Of a stretch of 64,000 nt of DNA, positions 1-7,807 are shown one piece after another; the stretch's first letter is position 1; every line of letters begins with the position of its first letter. A model generated the notes under the pieces. The model was given only the letters and a program-made list of their open reading frames with translations, did no database searches and was not told the DNA's origin. The translations under genes were made by a program, and so were the position numbers. Origin of the DNA: Verrucomicrobiota bacterium (GTDB taxonomy: Bacteria > Verrucomicrobiota > Verrucomicrobiia > Chthoniobacterales > Terrimicrobiaceae); contig JAPLTF010000018.1 of NCBI GenBank assembly GCA_026398275.1, positions 62,001 to 126,000 of the forward strand, written 5' to 3'.

Positions 1-261
1 GAGATCATCGACATGGCGATCATCCTCACGATCCTCCCCTACATGTATACCGGGATCGCGTTCCTGAAGATCGGAAAGCTCGCCCGAACGAACCGCTGGC
101 ACCACTACCTCGTGGTCTCAATCGTCGCCGTGGTCAGCATCTACTGCCTCTGGGTCGTCGCGGGCTCCGATGCGACCCTCACCCGCAACGCGATGATCAT
201 CCTCTTCGCCAGCGTCCCCCTCTACCCGATGATCGCAAAGGGATTTGAAGAGGAGAGTTGA
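1..261 (+). CDS. Amino-acid/polyamine permease, C-terminal end (5' truncated by window)
   Basis: The reading frame is open from the first base and ends at 261, so only the last 86 codons are present. They contain two hydrophobic segments (roughly residues 3-20 and 33-50, then 60-78) and the charged tail IAKGFEEES. The pattern of two C-terminal helices joined by a short basic loop fits the end of an APC-superfamily permease of the arginine/agmatine or basic amino-acid type. That family call is inferred from general resemblance, because no diagnostic N-terminal motif lies in the window. It is followed by about 315 bases before the convergent defence operon. Confidence 0.5.
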   Translation, partial: EIIDMAIILTILPYMYTGIAFLKIGKLARTNRWHHYLVVSIVAVVSIYCLWVVAGSDATLTRNAMIILFASVPLYPMIAKGFEEES

Positions 262-299
262 GAATATTACCGCCGAAGGTTTGGCCGCAGATTAACAGG

Positions 300-575
300 A
301 TTTGCACGGATTTCCGACTTGCCGTCAGGTCAAGCCCTGTGAATCCGCGCCTGTGCGAGCTTGGATTCCTTGCGTTCCTTTGCCGTGCCGGGCGAAACCC
401 CAGTTGGCGGAGACGGGCATCGAACTCGGCTTCCGTTGGAAACGGTCCGCGCAGCAACGGGACGTTGACCATGCGCGACTTGCTGGCCTTTTTTGTAGGT
501 GCGCAGGTAGTGCTCATGGTTTTCCAGAATGTCGAAGTAAGCCGCCTCAAATGCAAGGGTGAGGGCTGTAGCGAT
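300..575 (-). pseudogene. Decayed or frameshifted cistron downstream of the GIY-YIG gene
   Basis: This is a stretch of about 300 bases without an intact gene. Just past the stop of the GIY-YIG gene one minus-strand frame encodes a protein-like peptide (AFEAAYFDILENHEHYLRTY). Its continuation lies in the neighbouring frame as SRMVNVPLLRGPFPTEAEF. The two frames meet at a run of six A's (489-494 on the plus strand), and removing one A would join them. The frame has no ATG, GTG or TTG start, although a GGGGGAGG stretch lies six bases before an ATC codon. I do not recognise the family. Near 280-315 it runs into a sequence resembling a dispersed repeat (GCAGATTAACAGGATTTG). Confidence 0.3.
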
Positions 576-576
576 T

Positions 577-1446
577 TTATTCCTCCCCCGCCCCCTGCCG
601 CTTCACCGCATCAAGTGTTTTTCCACCTTTGGTTTTCCATTCAGTCCACCCGTTGGCGGTTCGGCCGAGGAGAGATTGGGCGGCCATGCTCGCGGAGCTA
701 AAAAGATGATCCTTCTCGAAGATTAAGGATTTGCCTTTTTTCTTCATCACGCCGGCTTCGATGAGCTTTTGGCGTCTCAGGTAGCCGCCGGTTCCGATAT
801 AGTGAGGCACGCATTTAAGGCGAGCGACAGAAGCTTTTAGAACAACGAATCCCTCGGCTGAATAGATCCCCCGCCCATCCGCTCCCGGGCCTTTGCAATA
901 AAACATCTCGTCCCCCTTCGTTCCGGCCACCGGCTTTGCCACGGCATCGAAAAGCGGATATCCGAGCGTCGCGAGCAGATCCCTCCCGGTCTCAAAGATT
1001 TCCACGCACTCCGCATGGAGTGGCGCGAGCGTGTGGGGTTTACCCGGACAGTTTCCGTTGGCATCCGCATAACGCGCGGCCTTCCGGACCTCCTGCAGGC
1101 AGTGCCACTCTAAAAATTGCGCGTGTGTTTGCGTGAGGCTTTGGGTGCGGGAAATCAGAACCAGCGCGCGCTCCCAGAATCCTTTTTCCTTGTTATGATT
1201 GCCCAACCGCGCCCGCAGGTCACTGGTTTGACCGACATAGACTTTTGACTCGGCTCCGTCCTCCGATTCGCCAAAAAGAAAATACACGGCCACCTGCCCG
1301 CTCTCCGGCATTTTGAGAAATTCCCCCAGTAGGCTTCGCGGCACTTCGAGGACTTGAACAATCCGCGTCGTGACTTCAGCCACACGGATCCCGCGCGGAT
1401 CACCTCCGGGAAGAAAAATTTGAATTGTCTTTGGGGTTAAGCTCAT
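577..1446 (-). CDS. GIY-YIG nuclease with C-terminal DUF4357 domain
   Basis: The 289-residue protein starts at the ATG whose first bases overlap the Res stop (ATGA, 1443-1446); an upstream in-frame ATG would extend into Res and is rejected. Residues 50-110 carry the GIY-YIG pattern: VYFLFGE, then VYVGQTSDLRARLGNH with the usual arginine, and a later Glu in the FLEWHCLQ segment. The last 100 residues (GRGIYSAEGFVVLKAS through the lysine-rich end) match the DUF4357 pattern. GIY-YIG/DUF4357 proteins are commonly found beside restriction systems. It is the last cistron of the type III R-M operon and is probably an accessory nuclease. Its exact role is unknown. Confidence 0.85.
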   Translation of the reverse strand: MSLTPKTIQIFLPGGDPRGIRVAEVTTRIVQVLEVPRSLLGEFLKMPESGQVAVYFLFGESEDGAESKVYVGQTSDLRARLGNHNKEKGFWERALVLISRTQSLTQTHAQFLEWHCLQEVRKAARYADANGNCPGKPHTLAPLHAECVEIFETGRDLLATLGYPLFDAVAKPVAGTKGDEMFYCKGPGADGRGIYSAEGFVVLKASVARLKCVPHYIGTGGYLRRQKLIEAGVMKKKGKSLIFEKDHLFSSASMAAQSLLGRTANGWTEWKTKGGKTLDAVKRQGAGEE

Positions 1447-4094
1447 CCGTTGCCCTCCACCAACTTGGCCTCGATCCAATCCCAGCGTTTGTCTTTGACC
1501 ATCACGAAAAGGCATTTCCCTTCGCTGAGTTCCGCCCAGAGCTCGCCGACTTTGCGGTCGGGTTCGGCATTGAGCCAGCGATCTCCCCCCTTATATTCGA
1601 CAACGAGCGTCCGCCCGTCGGGCAGGCGGCAGAGAAAGTCCGGGTAGAATGGCCCCGTCGCCGTGGGCAGGAAGAACGAGCAGGTGGGTTTGCGGACGAG
1701 GTTCCGCACCCAGAACCGGATGAGTCCCTTTTGCGCCGCGCGGTCGAGCCATTGGGCGCAGGCCTCCTCCTCCGCGCTGTCGAAGTCGCCGACGCGCGGG
1801 TAGTAGTGCTTGTGAAATTCCCCCGCCCTCGGGTAGTCGCGGCTGGGTGCATAGGCGTCAGGATGAAATTCAAACTCAAATTCCTGCCCGACGGTGGCGC
1901 GATCCTTCACGCCATCCGAAAACAGGAACTGCTGGTAAGCCGCACCGACGGCCTGCCTGCGGAGCGCGCCGATTTTTTGTTCGAGAATCGTGCGGAGTAG
2001 GAATTTCTGCCGATTGGCAATCGAGAGGTCAGATGCCTGCACGATGCCGGAGAGAAATGCGCTTGTGAAAGCCATCATGCTTTGCTGCGTGATGTAGGGC
2101 TCGCGCACATTCCGGCAGAGCCATGCCGCCAGTTTTGCCTCGGTCCAGTGCTCGGGCGTGTAGCTGAGATGGAGATCCCGTTCGAGATTATGAACGAACG
2201 TCACCTGCACCTTGCCCGCCTCGACATCGATGGTTCCTGCCTCGGCGGCGCGTTCCGCCGAGCGCAATTGGGCGGCCTCTTCGGTTGTCGGAACCGACTG
2301 GTAGGCGGGCAGGTCCCAAGGATAATCCAAAACCTCCGGATCATCGAAAAGCTGAAGCTCCCCGTGCACGCGGACTGCAAGCTGCGGCACGCGAAAATCC
2401 AAACCCAGCTCGCTGGGGCTCCGAAAAATCTCGATGGCTTCTGTCCGGCTTTTTTCCGCCGCCACAGCGACCGCATTTTGCGATTCCTCCCACACGACGA
2501 TTTTCCGGAGGTCGGCATCCTCGTCTGGTGCGATGGGACGGACGATTTTGAGGGTTTTCCCCTTCGCGTCCCATTCCAGCTTCTTTTTCAAGGCCGCGGG
2601 CAGCTTCGTAAAATCTGGCTTCTCGGGAAGTTCGACGATCACCGGACGCATTTCGACGCGGCGAATGGGCGTTAGGTCGAGTTTATCCTGTGCCTCGTTC
2701 GCGGCCGCCAGAAACTGCCAGGCGTCCGCCTTTTCGAAGCCAGCGCCCTCGACGAGCCGGTCGCGCAGGGCGGCCGCCGTCGCTCCGAAATCCCGCGAGG
2801 CCACAAATGCATACGAGCGGTTCAGCTCCGGCGTGGCGCGGGGTTCCGCTCCCGGCTGGCGGAGGATCCGGCCGAGCAACTGCTCGACGCGCGTCTCGCT
2901 GCGGAGTTCGGCCACGCTGGCGAGCACGTAGGCGAACGAGCAATCCCAGCCCTCGGCCAGCGCCTGCTGGGTGATGATGTATTTGACCGGGCAATCCTTG
3001 GCGAACAAGTCGATGTCTTCGAGGTCGCGCGTCTCCCCGGTCGCGACGGCAATTTCCGCCTCCGGGATGTGGTGGTTGTTGAGGAGTTCCGCCTTGATCG
3101 CCTCCGCGTGGAGTGTCTCTTTATCTTTGCTGCGCGGCTGGGACTGGATGAGGGCGATCGGGCGGAGGTAGGGTGCGCCGCCGATGTGTTCGCGGTCCGC
3201 GAGCACCTGCAGCTGGTTCCGCTTGTCGATGGCGTAGGCGATCACCTTCTGCCAGTCCGGCTCGGTTTCGAGCAGGATCGGGAGCTTGATCATGGACTCG
3301 GCTTTCAGCTCCGCCGCCGAAATGCTGTGCAGGACGTTGCTTGGCGTCTGCGTGGTATCGGGAGTTGCCGTCAGCTCCAGGATCCCCGAGGGGCGGAACC
3401 GCGCGAGCATTTCAAATTGCAGCTCGGTCCGCGCGTTGTGCGCTTCGTCCACAATGACGAATGGCCGGCGCAGGCGGAGCACGTTGGCGAAGGAATAGGG
3501 AATCGTTCCCTCCGGCCCTTGCAGGAGGTTCGCGCGAAGCTCGGGGGCAATCCCATCGAAATGGTGCTGGAGTGCCCCGCTGCTCTCATAGACCTTCAAT
3601 TTGTCCATGTCCTGCTGCCGGAACGATTGCGCCGTGGCGACGATCACGACGGTCGAGGTATCGAGCGTCGGGCGGGTGATGGACTTCGCTTCATCGAGGT
3701 CCATCACCGTCACCGGTCCGGCTTCGAGCAGGTCGGCATGATACGGGTGTTCCCGGTCGCGGAAGGCCTTGATCGTCTGCTCGCGGATCGCATTCGATGG
3801 CACGAGCCATAGGATCACGCTATGGCCGGATTCGAGCAGGTAACGGTTCACCAGCGGCACACTTCGAGCGCCGAGCCGCGTCTTCCCCCCGCCGGTCGGC
3901 ACGCGCAGGCAAAAATACGGCATGCCTTCGTCAAATCCCGGGAGCGGATGGTAGCTCCCCGGCTCGCCCCAGAGCCCATACATCGTTTCATAGAACGCGC
4001 GCTTCGCGTCCTGCTTCTCCCGGCACGAGCGGAAATACTTCTCCACGCTCGCAAGGAGCGCGCCCTGGTAGGCTTTGGGAGTGAGCGTCTTCAT
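1443..4094 (-). CDS. res: Type III restriction enzyme, Res subunit (helicase/endonuclease)
   Basis: 883 residues, from an ATG that overlaps the ORF6N stop by four bases. Superfamily 2 helicase motifs appear in order: Walker A RVPTGGGKT (64-72), DEAH (216-219), LTATPDT (241-247) and motif VI RVEQLLGRILRQPG. The C terminus has a PD-(D/E)XK nuclease core, with YPDF near 817 and VVEYKGG near 831-837. In type III systems Res needs Mod for target recognition and uses ATP hydrolysis before cleaving. The length is slightly under the usual 900-1000 residues but all key motifs are present, so the subunit looks intact. Confidence 0.95.
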   Translation of the reverse strand: MKTLTPKAYQGALLASVEKYFRSCREKQDAKRAFYETMYGLWGEPGSYHPLPGFDEGMPYFCLRVPTGGGKTRLGARSVPLVNRYLLESGHSVILWLVPSNAIREQTIKAFRDREHPYHADLLEAGPVTVMDLDEAKSITRPTLDTSTVVIVATAQSFRQQDMDKLKVYESSGALQHHFDGIAPELRANLLQGPEGTIPYSFANVLRLRRPFVIVDEAHNARTELQFEMLARFRPSGILELTATPDTTQTPSNVLHSISAAELKAESMIKLPILLETEPDWQKVIAYAIDKRNQLQVLADREHIGGAPYLRPIALIQSQPRSKDKETLHAEAIKAELLNNHHIPEAEIAVATGETRDLEDIDLFAKDCPVKYIITQQALAEGWDCSFAYVLASVAELRSETRVEQLLGRILRQPGAEPRATPELNRSYAFVASRDFGATAAALRDRLVEGAGFEKADAWQFLAAANEAQDKLDLTPIRRVEMRPVIVELPEKPDFTKLPAALKKKLEWDAKGKTLKIVRPIAPDEDADLRKIVVWEESQNAVAVAAEKSRTEAIEIFRSPSELGLDFRVPQLAVRVHGELQLFDDPEVLDYPWDLPAYQSVPTTEEAAQLRSAERAAEAGTIDVEAGKVQVTFVHNLERDLHLSYTPEHWTEAKLAAWLCRNVREPYITQQSMMAFTSAFLSGIVQASDLSIANRQKFLLRTILEQKIGALRRQAVGAAYQQFLFSDGVKDRATVGQEFEFEFHPDAYAPSRDYPRAGEFHKHYYPRVGDFDSAEEEACAQWLDRAAQKGLIRFWVRNLVRKPTCSFFLPTATGPFYPDFLCRLPDGRTLVVEYKGGDRWLNAEPDRKVGELWAELSEGKCLFVMVKDKRWDWIEAKLVEGNG

Positions 4095-4702
4095 TCGTTG
4101 TGGAATCCGATGCGCGGCTTCTTGGGCGCGGGCGGCGGAGCCAGGAGCGGCTGGAGCTGGGTCCAGATGACTTGCAGCGCCTTGTCGTGCTTGAGTAGCG
4201 ACTGGTCGATCTCCGCCAGCCGTCGGAGGATTTCCCTGTTCGCAGCGATCTGCTCCCGCATCTGCACAAATGCCCGGACGACATACACGCTCATCGTCAC
4301 CGCCTCCGGGCTGTTGAGCACGGTCGCGGCCATGATGGCCCCGTGCTCGGTGAAGGCGTATGGGAGCGTGCGGCGGCCACCGTGGGAACCGGTCGCATTT
4401 TGCGACCGGTTCGGCGTAACTTGCTGATCCTTTGAACTCTCTGAACTTGAAGTCGCAAATTGCGACCTTAAAACTTTGGGTTTCTCGATTTCCAAACTTG
4501 AGGTCACAATTTGTGACTTCAAGTTTTCCCACTCCACCGCAGTGAGCTGAAACCGGAAGTCCTCGGGAAACCTTTTTGCATTGCGCTTCACCGCCTGATT
4601 GAAAACCTTTGTCGGCACGCCGTAAATTTCCGCGAGATCGGCGTCGAGGAGGACTGTTTGGTCGCGGATCGTAAGGATGAGGGTTTCTATCGGCTTTTTC
4701 AT
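4091..4702 (-). CDS. ORF6N-domain DNA-binding protein
   Basis: 203 residues. The start at 4702 overlaps the Mod stop by four bases, and the stop overlaps the Res start by four. The N-terminal half is a clear ORF6N domain: LLDADLAEIYGVPTKVFNQA, NAKRFPEDFRFQLT, and after a spacer PYAFTEHGAIMAATVLNS. The C-terminal third (REQIAANREILRRLAEID) is a coiled-coil-like helix, then a Pro/Ala-rich tail. ORF6N domains occur in phage antirepressors and mobile-element regulators. Placement between mod and res suggests regulation or partnership with the R-M complex, which is inference. The segment before PYAFTEHG holds three copies of an RSQxxTSS-like unit encoded by palindromic DNA. Confidence 0.85.
   Translation of the reverse strand: MKKPIETLILTIRDQTVLLDADLAEIYGVPTKVFNQAVKRNAKRFPEDFRFQLTAVEWENLKSQIVTSSLEIEKPKVLRSQFATSSSESSKDQQVTPNRSQNATGSHGGRRTLPYAFTEHGAIMAATVLNSPEAVTMSVYVVRAFVQMREQIAANREILRRLAEIDQSLLKHDKALQVIWTQLQPLLAPPPAPKKPRIGFHNE
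4386..4518. repeat. Three spaced palindromes inside the ORF6N gene
   Basis: Three perfect palindromes lie inside the coding region: an 11-bp stem with a TTT loop at 4387-4411, a 7-bp stem around one base at 4452-4466 (GTCGCAA/TTGCGAC), and a 7-bp stem at 4503-4517 (GTCACAA/TTGTGAC). Their centres are 50-60 bases apart. Each lies in a copy of the peptide unit K/R-SQ-xx-T-S/G-S, so the palindrome and the peptide repeat coincide. Confidence 0.75.
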
Positions 4703-7023
4703 GGCACTTGCAGGTCGTAGGGCGTCTGCTTGAACGTGATTTGCTCCTTGTCGAGCCTCGCCCGGCCCATCCGGCACGCGGCGGCATAGATCACCTTCGG
4801 CCCCGCGTGCGGCGGCAGTTCGGCCAGCACCGGGCCGGTGAGCACGTTCCCGCCATCCACCGAACGGTCGCCAAGGATTCCGTTGAAAAGCAGGTAAACC
4901 GCCCGCCCATCGTGACTCCCGAGCAACGGCGTCCGCTTCCCGCGTGTCGCCTTCGGCAGCGGTCGCCCGGTTTCGCGGAAAAACACGAACTCCGCCAGTT
5001 CCGCAAATTTCACGTCGCCCCGGATCTGCCCGCTCTCGTCGAAGAGCGGCTTGCCGAGCTTCGCAAACTGGAATCCGCCCCCGAGCCCGGCCACCTCCTC
5101 GCCTTTCGCGGTCTTGTATCCCCGCGCCACCCGGCGCACCCGCTCGGCCGTGATGTCTGCCGCGATCTTCTCATCAATCTCGCATAGGATGAAGCGGCGC
5201 GCCGTAGAAGACGCGTCCCGCGTCTTTTCTTCCAATCCGCAGGACGGACCCGTAGAAGACGCGTCCCGCGTCTTTGCTCCAAAGCGGCGGGACGCCGCTT
5301 CTACGGCGTTCGGATTGTCCCGGATGTATGCCTTGATTCGTTCCATCTGATCCGGGCTGCGCACGATGTGATCGAACGATTCCTTTTGCCAAAAATGTCC
5401 CGTCTCTCCGATGAGCCGATTGATTTCCTTTGCCGTGAAAGATTTCCATGCCTGGAGGATGTCCGAAAGCTCATGGTCGCCCAGTGGCGATACCAGCACA
5501 TGGACATGGTTGGGCATCACGACATACTCTCCGAGCCGGTAGCGGCTGCCGTTGAAGTGACTCAAGGCGTTTTCCACAACCGCCTTCACGTCGGATCTCG
5601 CGAGCTGGCAGGCTCCATATCCCGCATCCAGCCACTCTTGAAACCTTTGTGGGAAAAGCTTTGTGTATTCCAATCGTTCGGCGGCGGTGTGGGGCTCCGG
5701 GTGTTCCTCCATCCATGTCTTGCGCTCATCCAACCACTGCTTGAGTTTGGTCTGAGGCATCGAATCGGCTGTCCGGAATGTCACAAAATATGTTGCCCCG
5801 TCCTGCCTCCAGTGCGGCAGGTTTCCGCTCAAATGCGCCACCGATTCGGACGGGTCGAAATAGTTCACCGTAGAAGACGCATCCTGCGTCTTTGCTTCCA
5901 AGCGGCGGGACGCCGCTTCTACGGCGTTCATCTTCAAAACCGCATGCGCCGTCGTCCCGCTCCCGGCGAAACTGTCGAGGATCAGATCGCCGGGGTTGGT
6001 GGAGATTTCGATAAATTTCGCCACTAGATCAGGGGGCTTTGGGAACGCAAAACTTTTCCCGTCTCCAAAAATTGCAGCTACCTCATTGGTTCCTCTCTGC
6101 GTGTAAATGCCATCAATGATCGAATACATTTTGCTCGCACGTTCTTCACCATCCTGATCCCGAAGATATTGCTTATAGTTGATCGACCATTTCCCCTTTT
6201 TCTTAGCAATTACCAAGCAGTCGTCAGCAAGTGCTGCAAGTGCTCTTTCCTTCGACCATTGCCACTGTTTTTCTGGCCATATCTCCTCGCCTTGAAATGG
6301 AATGGGAAAGCGCAAATTCGGGCGCTCGTCCATGCTGTTAGTTGCCAGAGGTTGCAAACGAAAAGGGCCACGATCTTCATGCTTTGAATCCTTGAATTTA
6401 TAATACCGCAACACGGACTCGTCTGGCGGCAGTTCTAGATTTCCAATGCGCTCCTTGTTCAGCGCAAAGCACAGGACATATTCGTGCAGATTGACGATGT
6501 GCTTCGATTTCGATCCGCCACCATAACTTTTCTTCCAGATCAAGGTGCATATCCGATTCAATGCCCCAAACACCTCGTCCAACAACAATTCCGCATACCG
6601 ATGCTCGTTTTCGTCTATACTTACAAATATCACCCCATCCTCCCGCAGAAACTGCCGGAGGAGCACAAGCCGGGGATACATCATGCAGAGCCATTTGTCG
6701 TGGCGGGAGAGGTCTTCCGCTTCTTTGCCCACGGTCTTGCCGAGCCACTGGCGAATTTCGGGAGAATTGACGGCGTCGTTATAGACCCAGCCCTCGTTGC
6801 CGGTGTTGTAGGGCGGGTCGATGTAGATGCACTTGACCTGCCCGGCGTAGCGCGGGAGCAGGGCCTTGAGGGATTCGAGGTTGTCGCCTTGGACGATGAG
6901 GTTTTCGGTCTCGCCCTCCGCCGGCGGACACGAAAGGCCCGGCACCTCCTCGAGCAGGCGGAACGGGACTTCCGCGTGATGCCTAACCACCGCCTCTTTG
7001 CCAATCCAGTTCAGTGTGGGCAT
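4699..7023 (-). CDS. mod: Type III DNA methyltransferase Mod carrying an in-frame RAYT transposase insertion
   Basis: 774 residues. The order is that of a beta-class N6-adenine methyltransferase: motif IV DPPYNTG (69-75), a target-recognition region (about 135-320), then motif I FAGSGTT (352-358). After LKMN (366) about 241 residues of RAYT/REP origin (367-607) interrupt the protein. Mod sequence then resumes at ARRFILCEIDEK, the strand that normally follows motif I after a short loop. The frame stays open throughout. Without the insert Mod would be about 533 residues. The start at 7023 lies four bases after the stop of the DUF1828 gene. The recognition region is visibly AT-richer than its flanks. 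Whether the fused enzyme still methylates is unknown; the insertion site is a surface loop in related enzymes. Confidence 0.92.
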   Translation of the reverse strand: MPTLNWIGKEAVVRHHAEVPFRLLEEVPGLSCPPAEGETENLIVQGDNLESLKALLPRYAGQVKCIYIDPPYNTGNEGWVYNDAVNSPEIRQWLGKTVGKEAEDLSRHDKWLCMMYPRLVLLRQFLREDGVIFVSIDENEHRYAELLLDEVFGALNRICTLIWKKSYGGGSKSKHIVNLHEYVLCFALNKERIGNLELPPDESVLRYYKFKDSKHEDRGPFRLQPLATNSMDERPNLRFPIPFQGEEIWPEKQWQWSKERALAALADDCLVIAKKKGKWSINYKQYLRDQDGEERASKMYSIIDGIYTQRGTNEVAAIFGDGKSFAFPKPPDLVAKFIEISTNPGDLILDSFAGSGTTAHAVLKMNAVEAASRRLEAKTQDASSTVNYFDPSESVAHLSGNLPHWRQDGATYFVTFRTADSMPQTKLKQWLDERKTWMEEHPEPHTAAERLEYTKLFPQRFQEWLDAGYGACQLARSDVKAVVENALSHFNGSRYRLGEYVVMPNHVHVLVSPLGDHELSDILQAWKSFTAKEINRLIGETGHFWQKESFDHIVRSPDQMERIKAYIRDNPNAVEAASRRFGAKTRDASSTGPSCGLEEKTRDASSTARRFILCEIDEKIAADITAERVRRVARGYKTAKGEEVAGLGGGFQFAKLGKPLFDESGQIRGDVKFAELAEFVFFRETGRPLPKATRGKRTPLLGSHDGRAVYLLFNGILGDRSVDGGNVLTGPVLAELPPHAGPKVIYAAACRMGRARLDKEQITFKQTPYDLQVP
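5202..5228 (+). repeat. Single REP hairpin (half of the mod-flanking unit)
   Basis: CCGTAG is followed by an eight-base stem AAGACGCG, loop TCC, and CGCGTCTT. It matches the first half of the 62-bp units at 5250 and 5868 and marks the junction where Mod sequence resumes. Confidence 0.85.
5250..5311 (+). repeat. Two-REP (BIME-like) unit, copy A
   Basis: A 62-bp unit with two inverted REP hairpins. The first is AAGACGCG/CGCGTCTT with loop TCC (5256-5274). The second is AAGCGGCG/CGCCGCTT with loop GGA (5282-5300). An outer CCGTAG/CTACGG pair closes both, and each hairpin has GTAG at its foot on its own strand. Confidence 0.9.
5868..5929 (+). repeat. Two-REP (BIME-like) unit, copy B
   Basis: Direct repeat of the 5250 unit in the same orientation, 618 bp away, with four substitutions. 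Two of them (G to A at 5881, C to T at 5885) are compensatory, giving AAGACGCA/TGCGTCTT, so the stem is kept intact. The other two lie in the linker between the hairpins. Confidence 0.9.
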
Positions 7024-7027
7024 CGGA

Positions 7028-7807
7028 TCAAATCTTCCGCTCCGCCCGCAACCGCTCGACCCCTTCCTCGCGCTTCGACCAGCGGAGCGGGCGGATGTTG
7101 TAGGCGGTGAGGGCGTCGATGTGATCGGAATTCAGTTCGTTTCCCTCGTCATTGAGGAAGGCGTAGGCGACAAGCGCCCCCTCGCCACGCGCGCGCATCA
7201 CGTCGGAAACCATGAAGGCGATTGAGGCCGCATGGTCGCGGGTGAGGCGGTTGACCGCCTGGAGAACGGCCTCCGATTCGCTGCCGGGTATGCCGAAGTC
7301 GAATTTGTGATCGAAGCCGCTGTGCCCGCTGAGTTTCAGATCGCGGAAGACGGGGATGTGATGCTGGCGGAGGAGCTTTTCGACATCCTCCTTGAAGAGT
7401 TGAAGGACCGATTCCTCGCCCATGACGAACATGTCATTGATCGTGAGGATCGCCTGGATGAGGTTGTGCTTGCGCTGGGGAAAGTCCTTCGCGCTGGTGT
7501 GGACATGGAGTTCGTCGCCCGAGAGGCGGACGCCGAAGCCGTTCAGGATCTTGTCGAGATGGGCCTCGCGCTTGGCGGTATCGAGTTCCACCCCGCAATG
7601 CCGGAGGTCGGAGAGCGTGTAGCCGTCATCGGTGAGGAAGAGTTGTCCGTCGTCGTGTTTTTCGACATAGACCTCGATCTCGTCGTTGTGCCGGTCGAGG
7701 AACGGGGTCGAGATGACACAGGATGTCCCGAGTTCCTCAACGCGGAGTTCCTCGTTGAGCCACGAGACGTAATTCCCGATCAGGATTTTGCACTCGGCCT
7801 TCGTCAT
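7028..7807 (-). CDS. DUF1828/DUF1829 protein in type III R-M operon
   Basis: 259 residues from the ATG that overlaps the preceding stop (ATGA at 7804-7807). The N-terminal part (STPFLDRHNDEIEVYVEKHD, then LFLTDDGYTLSDLRHCG) is the DUF1828 signature. The middle and C-terminal parts (LRQHHIPVFRDLKLSGHSG, DHKFDFGIP, then RPLRWSKREEG) fit DUF1829. No enzymatic motif was recognised. DUF1828/1829 genes occur in defence and mobile-element contexts; the molecular function is not established to my knowledge. The tight coupling just before mod suggests co-expression with the methyltransferase. Confidence 0.75.
   Translation of the reverse strand: MTKAECKILIGNYVSWLNEELRVEELGTSCVISTPFLDRHNDEIEVYVEKHDDGQLFLTDDGYTLSDLRHCGVELDTAKREAHLDKILNGFGVRLSGDELHVHTSAKDFPQRKHNLIQAILTINDMFVMGEESVLQLFKEDVEKLLRQHHIPVFRDLKLSGHSGFDHKFDFGIPGSESEAVLQAVNRLTRDHAASIAFMVSDVMRARGEGALVAYAFLNDEGNELNSDHIDALTAYNIRPLRWSKREEGVERLRAERKI

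Larger units (their letters stand above)
5202..5929 (-). mobile_element. RAYT (Y1/HUH transposase) with flanking REPs, nested in mod
   Basis: Within the Mod frame, codons 386-571 encode a REP-associated tyrosine transposase. It has the N-terminal signature LPHWRQDGATYFVTFR, an HUH motif in MPNHVHVLV (His506 and His508 of the fusion) and the candidate catalytic Tyr566 in KAYIRDNP. The domain is bounded on both sides by REP hairpins that begin with the GTAG tetranucleotide typical of RAYT substrates. A GTG codon at 5868 sits exactly at the inner edge of one REP and could start a separate RAYT. The transposase has no stop codon of its own, so any product ends in the Mod C terminus. The insert is a multiple of three. 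Confidence 0.9.

Noticed and set aside
4386-4518. Possible CRISPR-like array of spaced palindromes
   Set aside because: The units lie inside an open coding frame, differ from each other and number only three.
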